Shown: positions 8,361-16,910, counted from the stretch's first letter. The stretch is 64,000 bases of DNA from Chloroflexota bacterium (GCA_016215025.1 JACRMI010000027.1:82671-146670), one strand, 5' to 3'. Numbers and translations: made by a program. The notes: generated by a model not told the origin, from the letters alone.

Positions 8361-10043
8361 TTATCGTTTGTTGTCTTCGGCGACTAGATTTCTCCGCAAA
8401 ACCTTGCCCACCATCGTCTTGGGCAATTGATCGCGAAACTCGACGAGCTTGGGAACTTTGTACCCCGCCAAGCGTTCGCGGCAATGTTTCACAATATCCT
8501 CTTCGGTCGCTTGCGCGCCACCTCGCAACACGATCCATGCTTTGACTACTTCGGATTGCTCTTTGGTTGGCACACCGGCGACGCTCACGTCAAACACCGC
8601 CGGATGCGCTGCGATCACTTCTTCGACCTCGCGGGGCCAAACTTGGAAACCGCTGGCCGGTTTGATCAAGTCTTTTTTGCGGTCGACGATAAACAAATAA
8701 CCATCTTCGTCTAGATAACCAATGTCGCCGGTATAGCACCAACCCTCGCGCAGCATGTCGGCGGTTTCGCGCGGACGATTCCAATAGCACGACATGAGCT
8801 GCGGCGCGCGAATAATCACTTCGCCGATTTCGCATGCTGGAAGAGTTTTAGAATCGTCATTCACATCGACGATGCGCACCTCCACATCCGGCAGCGGAAT
8901 TCCCGTCGAACCTTCTTTGTACGGCGCGTGAACGGGACAGACGACCGCAGCCAGCATCGTCTCGGTCATGCCATAGGCTTCCAGCAGCCATCCGCCGGTC
9001 AATGCCTCAAATCGTTTTTTCGTTTCCAACAACAGCGGCGCGGCACCTGAATAGCAAACCTTCATCGATTTGAAATCGACCTGTCCGGCTTTCACTTTGG
9101 GATGATTCAGCAGCGCGATGAACAACGTGGGGACGCCGTGCAAAACGGCGGGACGCTCTTTGCGAATTTCGGCGACCAAGTCGTCGATGTCGCGTGGGTT
9201 GGGAATCACGACCATGGGCCAGCGCGCGACAAGCGAGGTGTTGAACGCCATATTGCCGTACACATGAAACATGGGCATGACGAGTGTGATCCGATCCGTC
9301 CAATCGTCGAGGGTGGTTGCGGCGTAGGCGTGCAGTTGCCGCGCCGACATGTACAGCGCATGATGCGAACCGAGCGCGGCTTTGGGCAAACCCGTCGTGC
9401 CGCCGCTAAAGAGCAAAATCGCAGGATCGTCGATCCCAATCGAAATGTTCGGGCGCGGCGCGTTGGCAGACTGGCTCATCAAATCGCTCCACCAATAATC
9501 GCCTGGCTGGAGCGTGATGCGATGCCCTTCTTTTTTTTCTTTCGCGACGGTAAACAGGAATTTCAACAGCGGCGACAAGTAATCTTTGATGTTCGATGCG
9601 ATGACGCGCTTGACGGGAGTCTTGGCTTGAACCGATTTTAGCTTGGCGTAAAAGGGTGTCAGCACGATGACCGTCTCTGCGCCAATTTCATTCAGCATCT
9701 GTTCGAGTTCGCGTTCCGTGTAAAGCGCATTCATGGGAGCCGTAATCGCGCCGGCTTTCCACACGCCCAGTTGCGCGATGATCGCTTGCGGCGAGTTGGG
9801 TAACAAAGACACTACGCGCTCGCCTTTTTTCACTCCCAGGTTCGACAGTGCCGCTGCAAATTGATCGCTCAAGCGGTCGAGTTCGGCGTAGGACATTTTT
9901 CTGCCTTTGAAAATCAGCGCCGTGTAGTCGGGCTTGTCCTTGACCGTTTCCTTGACCACATCCAGCAATGTGATTTCTGGATACGGCTTGAGCGAATGCG
10001 GCAGTTTGGGTTCGTAATGTTTAAGCCAGGGTTTGTCGTTCAC
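8361..10043 (-). CDS. long-chain fatty-acid--CoA ligase (AMP-binding family)
   Basis: ATP-dependent acyl-CoA synthetase that activates fatty acids through an acyl-adenylate. The P-loop-like motif reads LLFSGGTTGLPKAALGSHHA, the A5 motif is LLEAYGMTETM, A7 is GWCYTGDIGYLDEDGYLFIVDRKKDLIK, and the C-terminal catalytic lysine is in LPKTMVGKVLRR. I place the start at the GTG at 10043, seven bases after GAGGAG; an ATG 15 bases upstream would contain the ribosome site within the coding region. It is 32 bases downstream of the acyl-CoA dehydrogenase gene, so the two are co-transcribed and probably feed the same beta-oxidation substrate. 560 residues, normal length. Confidence 0.93.
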   Translation of the reverse strand: MNDKPWLKHYEPKLPHSLKPYPEITLLDVVKETVKDKPDYTALIFKGRKMSYAELDRLSDQFAAALSNLGVKKGERVVSLLPNSPQAIIAQLGVWKAGAITAPMNALYTERELEQMLNEIGAETVIVLTPFYAKLKSVQAKTPVKRVIASNIKDYLSPLLKFLFTVAKEKKEGHRITLQPGDYWWSDLMSQSANAPRPNISIGIDDPAILLFSGGTTGLPKAALGSHHALYMSARQLHAYAATTLDDWTDRITLVMPMFHVYGNMAFNTSLVARWPMVVIPNPRDIDDLVAEIRKERPAVLHGVPTLFIALLNHPKVKAGQVDFKSMKVCYSGAAPLLLETKKRFEALTGGWLLEAYGMTETMLAAVVCPVHAPYKEGSTGIPLPDVEVRIVDVNDDSKTLPACEIGEVIIRAPQLMSCYWNRPRETADMLREGWCYTGDIGYLDEDGYLFIVDRKKDLIKPASGFQVWPREVEEVIAAHPAVFDVSVAGVPTKEQSEVVKAWIVLRGGAQATEEDIVKHCRERLAGYKVPKLVEFRDQLPKTMVGKVLRRNLVAEDNKR

Positions 10044-10075
10044 AGAATCTCTCCTCATTGAAAGATGGATTGGTT

Positions 10076-11773
10076 TTACGGATTCATCTCGTACAGGCCG
10101 TTCAAGGCAAACACGCTATTTTTCCACACGCGATCATAGCGTGCGTTGTCGATGATGGGTTTGCGAATCATCTTCAGGCAGAAATCCATTTGCTCCTGCG
10201 TCGAACTGGGCTTGGTGTAAAGTTGCAATGCGTACTTTGAAAAGTCGCGCACCATAAAATCGAAAATCTGATCGATGGTGTCTGAATCGACGGCGTACAG
10301 TTTGGCGTTTTCCAAAATCAATTGACCATAGACGACGAGCGCAAAGAGTTCGCCGAGCGCCATCAGAAAATCGGTGTCTTTTTGTTGTGCGTCGTCGGGC
10401 GTGGCCATCGCGAGGAAATCTTTGAACACGGCGATTTGCTCGCGAAAGACATTCAGATTCGGCAGATCGTACATGCCGTAAGCGAGATTGTAGTCGTGGA
10501 ACTGGATTTTGCCTAGACCTTTGGTGGGTCCTTGATTGAATAGAAAACCGTCGTTGCGTGGCGTGTCGATGGTCGGAACGTCGGGAAATTCGGCGGGGAA
10601 GAAGAAATAGTTCGCCATGAATTTCAGAATCAGTGCGATGTTCACGTGGACCGTTCCTTCAAGCTTGGGCAAGCCGCGAATGTCTCGCGCCGCCATCTCG
10701 AAATACGTATCCTTTTCAAAGCCCTTCGCCGCGATGACATCCCACAACAGATTGATGACGTCTTCGCCTTGGAGTGTCACCTTCATCTTGACCATCGGAT
10801 TGAACAGCAGATAACGTCGATCTTGCGGCGAGGCGACGCGCATGTAATCGGACGCGCGCAGCGCAAAGAGTTTCATCGCGACCAGGCGCACGTACGCATC
10901 GGTGAACATTTGCTTGACGTGCGGAAAATCGGTGACGTGCATCCCGTAGAGTTTGCGATTGGCTGCGTGGTTGAGCGCCTCGTAAAAGGCGTGCGTGCAA
11001 ATGCCAATCGATGCCCAGCCCAGGTTGTACTTGCCGATGTTGACCGTGTTCAGCGCGGTATCCCATGCCACTTGCCCGCGCGACAAAATGTCCGCTTCGG
11101 TGATGGGGTAATCGCGTAGCGCAAAGTTGGCGACGTACGATTGGCTGTTGCAGACGTTTTGCAGCAAATCGAAATTGCGATGGCGGTAATCGGCGGTGAA
11201 GAACACGTACTCGTTCGTGCCAGCAATCTTGCCGAACGTCGAGACCATCGGCGCGGTGTTGCCGTTGCCGATGTAATATTTTTCACCGTTGGCGCGATAC
11301 GTCCCATCGGCTTGGGGTGTAAGACACATCTCGGTCGAATAAATATCCGCGCCGTGCAATCGCTCCGACAAGCCAAAGGCGAATACCTCGCCGTCGCGGA
11401 GCAGTTGCGCGGCGCGTTGTTTGAGCGATTCGTTTTGGCTCATCCAAATGGGACCGAGACCCAGGATCGACACTTGCCAGGTGTACCAGTACGCCAAGCC
11501 GTAGAACCCCAGAATTTCGTTGAACTCGCAGTTGCGATAGGTGTCCCAGCGCGTATCGCCGTTGCCGTACGCGGTGGGCGTGAGGAGAGTCGCAAAGATT
11601 TGCTCGCGTTTTTGAAAATCGAGGAGGTCGGCGTACCACGTGTGGTGACGATCATCGTCTTTGAGTTTGCGCTTGCCTTTGGTTTCAAAGAACTCAATCG
11701 TCTTGAGCATAATGTCGCGCGAACGTGCATCAGGGTAATGCCGCGTGTGGTGCTTGGGGTTGAGTAGAATCAT
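10076..11773 (-). CDS. acyl-CoA dehydrogenase family flavoprotein
   Basis: FAD-dependent enzyme oxidising acyl-CoA to trans-2-enoyl-CoA. The N-terminal helical part is followed by the middle beta-domain with VFAFGLSERLHGADIYSTE (equivalent of the LTEPxAGSD flavin-site motif) and KYYIGNGNTAPMVSTFGK, then the C-terminal four-helix domain with ANRKLYGMHVTDFPHVKQM. At 565 residues it is longer than the classical 380-residue enzymes, with extra C-terminal helices, as in acyl-CoA oxidase-like or large FadE forms. A good AGGAGA site precedes the ATG. It is the first gene of a two-gene operon with the ligase. The exact chain-length specificity is not visible. Confidence 0.85.
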   Translation of the reverse strand: MILLNPKHHTRHYPDARSRDIMLKTIEFFETKGKRKLKDDDRHHTWYADLLDFQKREQIFATLLTPTAYGNGDTRWDTYRNCEFNEILGFYGLAYWYTWQVSILGLGPIWMSQNESLKQRAAQLLRDGEVFAFGLSERLHGADIYSTEMCLTPQADGTYRANGEKYYIGNGNTAPMVSTFGKIAGTNEYVFFTADYRHRNFDLLQNVCNSQSYVANFALRDYPITEADILSRGQVAWDTALNTVNIGKYNLGWASIGICTHAFYEALNHAANRKLYGMHVTDFPHVKQMFTDAYVRLVAMKLFALRASDYMRVASPQDRRYLLFNPMVKMKVTLQGEDVINLLWDVIAAKGFEKDTYFEMAARDIRGLPKLEGTVHVNIALILKFMANYFFFPAEFPDVPTIDTPRNDGFLFNQGPTKGLGKIQFHDYNLAYGMYDLPNLNVFREQIAVFKDFLAMATPDDAQQKDTDFLMALGELFALVVYGQLILENAKLYAVDSDTIDQIFDFMVRDFSKYALQLYTKPSSTQEQMDFCLKMIRKPIIDNARYDRVWKNSVFALNGLYEMNP

Positions 11774-11785
11774 GTGGGTCTCCTA

Positions 11786-11839
11786 GTAGGGCAAAATTCT
11801 ATTTTGCCGTAAAGAAGGCAAATTGGAAATTTGCCCTAC
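11786..11839. repeat. GTAGGGCAA-family palindromic repeat
   Basis: Left half GTAGGGCAAAATTC... and right half ...GAAATTTGCCCTAC form a 54-bp near-palindrome with inner TTTTGCC/GGCAAAT pairing. It lies just upstream of the acyl-CoA dehydrogenase ribosome site. Related copies are at 40103-40157 and, as a half copy, at 60690-60712. Confidence 0.75.
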
Positions 11840-11941
11840 AAAAAATGCGCTCAAGACAGTCACCCATCTTGGGCGCGCGCTAGGCGTCCTTGCGCTTTCA
11901 CAATCCATTATACCTCATTGATCGACGAAACTCAAAAATGC

Positions 11942-11971
11942 TTGACGCATGGTCTAAAACTGCTGTATAAT
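11942..11971 (+). promoter_or_regulatory. sigma-70-like promoter of the surface-protein operon
   Basis: TTGACG (11942-11947), an 18-bp spacer and TATAAT (11966-11971). The predicted start near 11978 gives a leader of about 215 bases before the ATG at 12192, containing a terminator at 12048-12101. Confidence 0.7.
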
Positions 11972-11977
11972 CAGCCC

Positions 11978-12191
11978 AGACAATCGTAGAACACTTCATC
12001 GTGACATTTGTCCTGGCGACGAAAGCAGGCAACTGTCCAATGTGTGGAACCGCCACGTCGTATGACGCTTTACCGCGTCTCGACGTGGCGGTTTGTTTTT
12101 TGCGGGTTCTATCGCGCGGAAAGGAGGCGTTGGCATAATCTCTTGATTGTTCTCAAACCGGCGGATAACAACACATTTCAAGGGGGAAACG
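11978..12191 (+). promoter_or_regulatory. structured leader with internal terminator (candidate attenuator)
   Basis: About 70 bases after the predicted start there is a terminator: a 13-bp perfect stem (AACCGCCACGTCG, 12048-12060, with 12081-12093), an inner GACGC/GCGTC stem, and TTTGTTTTTTG. Before it, ACATT/AATGT and CCTG/CAGG pairings enclose GCGACGAAAG. A promoter, a compact folded segment and a terminator upstream of a gene suggest attenuation. I compared it by eye with c-di-GMP, preQ1, fluoride and guanidine aptamers and found no convincing match. Confidence 0.5.
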
Positions 12192-14207
12192 ATGAACCGC
12201 AGATTGTTCGTTTTGATCGCGCTCGCCAGTTTGATTATCCTGACAAGCGCAACCAGCGCGACGGCTCAGGGTCCCACGACCGGAAGTAATCGCGCGCCCA
12301 GTGCTGCACTCGGTACCGGATTCAATTATCAGGGACAACTCAAAAAGAATGGTAACCTAGTGACAAGCACCTGTAATTTCCAATTTGGTCTGTGGGATGC
12401 GGTGAGCAACGGCACTCAGCTCGGCGCAACCCAGACGGTCTCCAGCGTCAGCGTTGCGAATGGTTTGTTTAATGTGACATTGAACGCCAGCAATCAATTC
12501 GGCGCAAACGCATTCACCGGCGAAGCGCGCTGGCTCGCAATCTCTGTACAGTGCATGGGCGACGCGAGTTACACAGCGTTCACGTCTCGTCAACCGATTT
12601 CTCCTGCGCCCTTTGCCTTGGCGCTACCTGGCTTGTACACGCAACAGAACGCGACTAGTCCAAACATCATCGGTGGTTTTAGTGGCAACAATGTGACGAG
12701 CGGAGTGTATGGCGCAACAATCGGGGGAGGCGGTGCCTGGTTTGGCTTCGACAATCGCGTGACTGACCATTTTGGTACCGTAAGTGGTGGCTCCCAAAAT
12801 CTGGCGGGAGATAATGCTGGCACTATAGACGACCGATCTTACGCAACAGTCGGTGGGGGTTATAGCAATGCTGCCAGTGGCGAGGCGGGCACAGTTGGCG
12901 GAGGGTGGGCTAACGACGCCTACGCTACTTATGCCACTGTCAGCGGAGGCCGTCAAAACTGGGTTAGCGGGTATGCTTCTACCATTGGTGGAGGCATGAA
13001 TAACACTATCAGTGCCGAGTCAGCCACTGTGAGTGGAGGATACGCGAACACTGCCAACAGCCATTTTTCAACCATTGGGGGAGGTCAGAGCAACACCACT
13101 GGCGGTCAACATGCCACGGTTGGTGGAGGTTATTCCAATGACGCTAGCATCGCAAGCGCTACAATAGCCGGGGGATGGGACAACACCGCCAGCAGTAACG
13201 CGGCTACAGTGGGTGGCGGAGCGAGCAACCTTGCCAGCGGTCCTTATTCGACGGTTGGGGGTGGTGGGCGCAACACGGCGAGCGGCGGCAATGCAACGGT
13301 TGCCGGAGGCGATTGGAATACCGCGGCGGGCAATCTGAGTTTTGCGGCCGGTTATCGCGCCAAAGCGAATCATGCCAGCACATTTGTGTGGGGCGATTCG
13401 ACGAACGCGGATTTTGCCTCAACAGCCGACAATCAATTTCTCATCCGTGCGACTGCCGTTGGGATTGGCACGAACAATCCTGGGTCGAACAAGTTAGCCG
13501 TTGCGGGGAATGGTTATTTTGATTTTGGTGGATCTAGATCGGTTAATGTTGGGACGCCCGGCGGTTGGCCTGGCGTCATTGCGATGGTGCCAAACGGCAA
13601 CCGCCGTGACATTTATTTCACCGATTCGGGAATGCACCTCAGCGTTAGCAACACCTTTGGCAGCGGAGGAATGGCGCGTGGCATCTTCATCGATCAGAAT
13701 ACTGCCAACGTGGGCATTGGCACGACCGGCCCAAGCGCCAAACTCGATGTGGCCGGTACGACTGCGACGAACATATTGCAGATTCGCGGAGGCGCGGATC
13801 TAGCCGAAAAATTCGACGTATCCGGTGACCAGGCAGTTGAACCCGGCACGTTGATGGTAATTGACGAAAACAATCCTGGACGACTCAAACTCAGCGAGCT
13901 GGCGTATGATACCAAGGTTGCTGGGATTGTGAGCGGCGCAGGCGGCGTGCAACCTGGGTTGACGTTGCATCAACAAGATGTGATGGATGGCAGCACTGTT
14001 GTTACCATCGCGGGTCGAGTGTATGTCAAAGCCGAATCGCTTTCGTCCCCGATCAAACCCGGCGACTTGCTGACCACTTCGACGATGCCCGGTTATGCGA
14101 TGAAAGCAATCGACCGTGAACGCGCGCAAGGCGCAATCATCGGCAAGGCAATGTCGGGATTGGAAACAGGGACGGGGTTGGTGCTCGTGCTTGTGAATTT
14201 GCAATAG
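12192..14207 (+). CDS. secreted beta-roll repeat protein with YadA-head-like repeats
   Basis: A 671-residue exported protein. The start at 12192 follows AAGGGGGAAACG and gives a signal peptide (MNRRLFVLIALASL... to TATAQ). Residues about 60-160 resemble a globular domain. Residues about 175-385 hold roughly 14 repeats of 15 residues with consensus TVGGGxxNxAxGxxA, like the left-handed beta-roll of trimeric adhesin heads. A GIGTNNPGSNKLAV / GIGTTGPSAKLDVAG pair follows, as in S74-type or phage-fibre-like proteins, then a C-terminal domain of about 110 residues. It heads an operon with an astacin-like protease and a small LPL-tailed protein. Likely surface structural or adhesive protein; function inferred. 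Confidence 0.8.
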   Translation: MNRRLFVLIALASLIILTSATSATAQGPTTGSNRAPSAALGTGFNYQGQLKKNGNLVTSTCNFQFGLWDAVSNGTQLGATQTVSSVSVANGLFNVTLNASNQFGANAFTGEARWLAISVQCMGDASYTAFTSRQPISPAPFALALPGLYTQQNATSPNIIGGFSGNNVTSGVYGATIGGGGAWFGFDNRVTDHFGTVSGGSQNLAGDNAGTIDDRSYATVGGGYSNAASGEAGTVGGGWANDAYATYATVSGGRQNWVSGYASTIGGGMNNTISAESATVSGGYANTANSHFSTIGGGQSNTTGGQHATVGGGYSNDASIASATIAGGWDNTASSNAATVGGGASNLASGPYSTVGGGGRNTASGGNATVAGGDWNTAAGNLSFAAGYRAKANHASTFVWGDSTNADFASTADNQFLIRATAVGIGTNNPGSNKLAVAGNGYFDFGGSRSVNVGTPGGWPGVIAMVPNGNRRDIYFTDSGMHLSVSNTFGSGGMARGIFIDQNTANVGIGTTGPSAKLDVAGTTATNILQIRGGADLAEKFDVSGDQAVEPGTLMVIDENNPGRLKLSELAYDTKVAGIVSGAGGVQPGLTLHQQDVMDGSTVVTIAGRVYVKAESLSSPIKPGDLLTTSTMPGYAMKAIDRERAQGAIIGKAMSGLETGTGLVLVLVNLQ

Positions 14208-14221
14208 CATCGGAGGCAACC

Positions 14222-15235
14222 ATGAAACACGTTCAAACACGTAAACGCATCGTCCCACTCTTGACGCTGGCGATATTCGTCGCCATGATCTTGGCGTTGA
14301 ATCGGACGAATTTGGTCAGCGCGCAAGGGCCAACGCCGACACCCCTGCCCCCCAAACCACCTGTGCCGGAAGGATTTACGCTCATCGAAGGCGACATCTT
14401 GGTGCGAACAGACCTGCTCACAGGTCGCGCACCCAATGCGGTGTATGCGACCAACTTTTGGACTAATGGCATTGTGCCTTACGAGTTTGATGCTAATGTG
14501 ACAGCGCCCAATCAAACGGCAATGTTGCAAGCGATGGGCGATTGGGAGAACGTTGCAAACGTCGATTTCAGACCCCGCAATGGCGAGGGAAACTATGCGC
14601 ATATCCAGGATTCGACCGTAAATAGTTCTTCTGTCGGCATGCAGGGTGGAGGGCAAACCATCAACATCTTCAACTGGAATTCCGAGTTTATCATGGCGCA
14701 CGAATTAGGACATGCGCTCGGTCTGTGGCATGAGCAATCAAGACCGGATCGGGATTCCTTTGTCCAGATCGAATGGGATTGTATCCAATCTGGGGAATCC
14801 CATAATTTTAATCGTCACGATGAAGCTGGTCAATATGGCGCGTACGACTTTGACTCGGTGATGCACTATGGTCAGGCAGCTTTCTTTACCCCTGCCACTC
14901 CGTACTGCGCTACGATTGGCAGAACTATCACCGTATTGTCACCCAACCAAGCCTGGCAAACCTTGATCGGCCAGCGTACTCACCTCAGCAACATGGATCA
15001 GCTTACGATGTCGTTTCTGTACCCAGAGTCTGACTGGCGGTTCGTAGACGGCGCGTACACGGGTGACACGGAGAATGGAATGTTCCTCACGCCATACAAA
15101 CAATTTCCGCCCGGCTTTACGGCGACACCCTTTGGCGGCACGCTATGGGTCCAGCCCGGCACGTATTCGTCCGTAGGAACTTATAACAACGCGGTGACGA
15201 TACGCGCTCCATTGGGCAATGTGACATTGCAATAG
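14222..15235 (+). CDS. secreted astacin-like (M12A) zinc metalloprotease
   Basis: Exported endopeptidase with zinc motif HELGHALGLWHEQ (His about 160, 164 and 170, catalytic Glu about 161) and a Met-turn in DSVMHYGQ, the astacin arrangement. Residues 1-36 form a signal peptide, followed by a short Thr/Pro segment and a domain with YEFDANV and QAMGDWENVANVDFRPR typical of the family N-terminal subdomain. The C-terminal 60 residues are not protease. The ATG follows CGGAGG. It sits 14 bases after the repeat protein and 11 bases before the small LPL-tailed protein, so all three are co-expressed; it may process the repeat protein. Confidence 0.88.
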   Translation: MKHVQTRKRIVPLLTLAIFVAMILALNRTNLVSAQGPTPTPLPPKPPVPEGFTLIEGDILVRTDLLTGRAPNAVYATNFWTNGIVPYEFDANVTAPNQTAMLQAMGDWENVANVDFRPRNGEGNYAHIQDSTVNSSSVGMQGGGQTINIFNWNSEFIMAHELGHALGLWHEQSRPDRDSFVQIEWDCIQSGESHNFNRHDEAGQYGAYDFDSVMHYGQAAFFTPATPYCATIGRTITVLSPNQAWQTLIGQRTHLSNMDQLTMSFLYPESDWRFVDGAYTGDTENGMFLTPYKQFPPGFTATPFGGTLWVQPGTYSSVGTYNNAVTIRAPLGNVTLQ

Positions 15236-15246
15236 CGAGGTCAACG

Positions 15247-15537
15247 ATGAAACGCAAAACGATTCTAATCACGGTGGCAATCGCTATGATCGTTGCCGCG
15301 TTGGCATTGGGCAACGTGCCCACATCTGCCAAGCCCGCCGACACGTATACCATCGATTGGTACACGATTAACGGCGGCGGAACGATGAGCACATCGGGTA
15401 GCCCGTACACGTTGAGTGGCACGATTGGTCAATCCGAAGCTGGAGCGATTAGCGGTGGTAATTACAAACTCAGTGGCGGATTCTGGAGTGTGATCGATTC
15501 GCTCTCCAAACTTTTCCTGCCGCTCATCCTGCGCTAA
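15247..15537 (+). CDS. small secreted protein with C-terminal LPL tail
   Basis: A 96-residue exported protein: signal peptide (about 1-27), a domain with TIDWYTINGGGTMSTSG, YTLSGTIGQSEAG and YKLSGGFWSV, then a basic-hydrophobic tail KLFLPLILR at the very C-terminus. The YTLSGTIGQ/GGFW pattern recurs in secreted proteins of Chloroflexota and Planctomycetes as far as I recall. The LPL(I/V) tail is shared with the proteins ending at 36039 and 37731 and may be a sorting or anchoring signal. Last gene of the surface operon, followed by a terminator. Confidence 0.75.
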   Translation: MKRKTILITVAIAMIVAALALGNVPTSAKPADTYTIDWYTINGGGTMSTSGSPYTLSGTIGQSEAGAISGGNYKLSGGFWSVIDSLSKLFLPLILR

Positions 15538-15545
15538 AAACCTAG

Positions 15546-15595
15546 AACCCGTTTTCCTCACAGAGAAGAAAACGGGTTTCTGATTTTTCTGGGAC
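15546..15595. terminator. terminator after the surface-protein operon
   Basis: An 11-bp stem (AACCCGTTTTC / GAAAACGGGTT) is followed by TCTGATTTTTCT. A close relative, including the flanking TTTCTGATTT, lies at 48645-48680 after the ABC exporter, so this hairpin is also a repeated sequence. Confidence 0.8.
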
Positions 15596-15612
15596 GGAGC
15601 GGCGTTCGTTTC

Positions 15613-15870
15613 TTACTTGGCTTCGATAATGTCGTCCAAGTTTAAAACGCGCACCAAGCGGCGATGCACATCGGATGGCACTGTTTCCAGTGGCGCTTCG
15701 CGATACAACGTGATCGTTTTTTTCATCGTATCGATGACGATGCGGCAATCTTCACACTCTGCCAAATGTTCCTCAATCGCGCGACAGATCGCTTCGCGCG
15801 CTTCGCCATCCAAATAATCCGGTAATTGCGACGACAGGTTGCCACACAAATCAGAATGAATATGTTTCAT
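15613..15870 (-). CDS. zinc-finger anti-sigma factor
   Basis: An 85-residue soluble protein with an HxxxCxxC motif in EEHLAECEDCR (His about 35, Cys about 39 and 42), the zinc-binding anti-sigma (ZAS/zf-HC2) signature. It starts 15 bases after the ECF sigma gene on the same strand, the usual arrangement for a regulator that binds and inactivates its sigma factor. There is no transmembrane helix, so it is a soluble, possibly redox-sensing, anti-sigma factor. The motif and neighbour make the call reasonably firm. Confidence 0.85.
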   Translation of the reverse strand: MKHIHSDLCGNLSSQLPDYLDGEAREAICRAIEEHLAECEDCRIVIDTMKKTITLYREAPLETVPSDVHRRLVRVLNLDDIIEAK

Positions 15871-15885
15871 TTTCGATCCTTTGAC

Positions 15886-16473
15886 TCACTTGACGGCTGC
15901 CCGGTCCTTAAAGTATGCCGACAAGCTCTCACGCAATAGCAAACGCGCGCGATGCAGACGCGTTTTGACATTCGGCACACTAATGGCGAGCACGTCGGCA
16001 GTTTCTTGGACGGACAAGCCCTCAATGTCGCGCAAAACGAAAACAGTGCGCAGCATTTCCGGTAATTCCGTGATGGCGGTGTCCATCTTCCCCCGGGTTT
16101 CATTGTTGAGCAGCGCCTGCTCCGGCGTAATCCCCCAATCGACGATTTCACGCGGCAGGTTATCGTTGTCTTCCGATTCAATCGGTTCGTCGAGCGACAA
16201 CGCAGGTTCTTTGCGTGCGCGTAACTTCATCAAACTGGCATTGGTCGCAATGCGATAGAGCCACGTCGAGAAACTAGAATCGCCGTGAAAGTTTCCCAGG
16301 TTGCGATAGACGCTGATGAATGTCTCTTGCAAAACGTCTTCGGCATCTTGAGGATCGCGCATCATTTTGCGCGCCAAGTTGTAAACGCGCTGTTCGTATT
16401 TTTCGACTAGCTGGGCGAACGCACGCTTGTCGCCTTGCTGCGCCGCTTGGACCAGCATTCCATCGTTATCCAT
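15886..16473 (-). CDS. ECF-type RNA polymerase sigma factor
   Basis: A 195-residue sigma factor of the RpoE/SigW group. Region 2 contains AFAQLVEKYEQRVYNLARKM and DAEDVLQETFISVYRNL with STWLYRIATNA; region 4 contains LPEMLRTVFVLRDIEGLSVQETA and VKTRLHRARLLLRE, the helix-turn-helix that reads the -35 element. I choose the ATG at 16473; the frame is open 63 bases further but those codons overlap a TATAAT -10 element at 16481-16486, which would place transcription start at or next to this ATG. It is co-transcribed with the downstream anti-sigma factor. Confidence 0.93.
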   Translation of the reverse strand: MDNDGMLVQAAQQGDKRAFAQLVEKYEQRVYNLARKMMRDPQDAEDVLQETFISVYRNLGNFHGDSSFSTWLYRIATNASLMKLRARKEPALSLDEPIESEDNDNLPREIVDWGITPEQALLNNETRGKMDTAITELPEMLRTVFVLRDIEGLSVQETADVLAISVPNVKTRLHRARLLLRESLSAYFKDRAAVK

Positions 16474-16480
16474 TGATCTC

Positions 16481-16486
16481 ATTATA
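16481..16486 (-). promoter_or_regulatory. -10 element of the sigma/anti-sigma operon, possibly leaderless
   Basis: TATAAT on the minus strand ends eight bases before the ATG at 16473, so the message would have almost no leader. The -35 region (TTTTAC-like, about 16504-16509) is poor, which could mean use of an alternative sigma factor such as the product itself. Confidence 0.4.
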
Positions 16487-16582
16487 ACCGAAAAAAACGA
16501 AACGTAAAACGCGGACAGTTGCGCTTTACGTTTCATTCACCAACAAAACACTCGACGGACTGGATTCCGTCAAGCTATTGCT

Positions 16583-16666
16583 CTAATGACGGAATAGCAA
16601 CACCAAACTAAATAAGGTGAACCCAAAAGCAGGAACGAGATAAGCCAAGCGTGAAAATCGTTGCAT
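16583..16666 (-). CDS. 27-residue single-span membrane peptide
   Basis: This short ORF encodes 27 residues beginning MQRFSRLAYLVPAFGF and ending LFRH, with one hydrophobic span between basic ends. It has a good ribosome site (AGGAGTAGGGT directly before the ATG), a promoter at 16727-16754 on the same strand and a hairpin in its leader. These context features make it more credible than a random short ORF. It lies 110 bases upstream of the sigma factor gene and could be part of that regulon. No homologue is known to me. Confidence 0.5.
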   Translation of the reverse strand: MQRFSRLAYLVPAFGFTLFSLVLLFRH

Positions 16667-16691
16667 ACCCTACTCCTTTTTTGGAAAAACA

Positions 16692-16715
16692 TAGGACAAG
16701 CCAAAACTTGTCCTA
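16692..16715 (-). terminator. leader hairpin or attenuator before the 27-residue peptide
   Basis: TAGGACAAG / CTTGTCCTA forms a 9-bp stem followed on the minus strand by TGTTTTTCC, ending just before the AGGAG ribosome site. It could terminate early or shape the leader. Confidence 0.4.
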
Positions 16716-16726
16716 CGTCATCGAGG

Positions 16727-16754
16727 ATTCTATATTCGATTGTCGAAAAGTCAA
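16727..16754 (-). promoter_or_regulatory. promoter for the 27-residue membrane peptide
   Basis: On the minus strand TTGACT (16749-16754), a 16-bp spacer and TAGAAT (16727-16732). The predicted start near 16720 gives a leader of about 54 bases. Confidence 0.5.
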
Positions 16755-16910
16755 CCCTTACTTTATTCGATTAATATCAGCGGTTGGTTAAATTTGTCTT
16801 AAAATTTCGTTAGAACGAAACCGTGACCAAGAGCCGCAAGGTTTCTTGGCTAACCAATATCATGGTCACAATGTTAATGGCTAGTCGATAGTCTCATCAG
16901 ACAAAGCAAC
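16755..16910. other. gene-free stretch with inverted repeat
   Basis: No ORF is supported. It contains GTGACCA ... TGGTCAC (about 16822-16867) enclosing AGCC/GGCT, and a segment GGCTAACCAATATCATGGTCAC that resembles GCCAACCAATACTCGTGTCAACC after the second 160-bp element (about 18196-18218), so it belongs to the same repeated module. Confidence 0.4.

Noticed and set aside
11978..12060. Cyclic-di-GMP riboswitch before the surface operon
   Set aside because: The conserved GCAAACC and GACGCAAAGCC-type core is absent; only a loose GACGAAAGC similarity exists.
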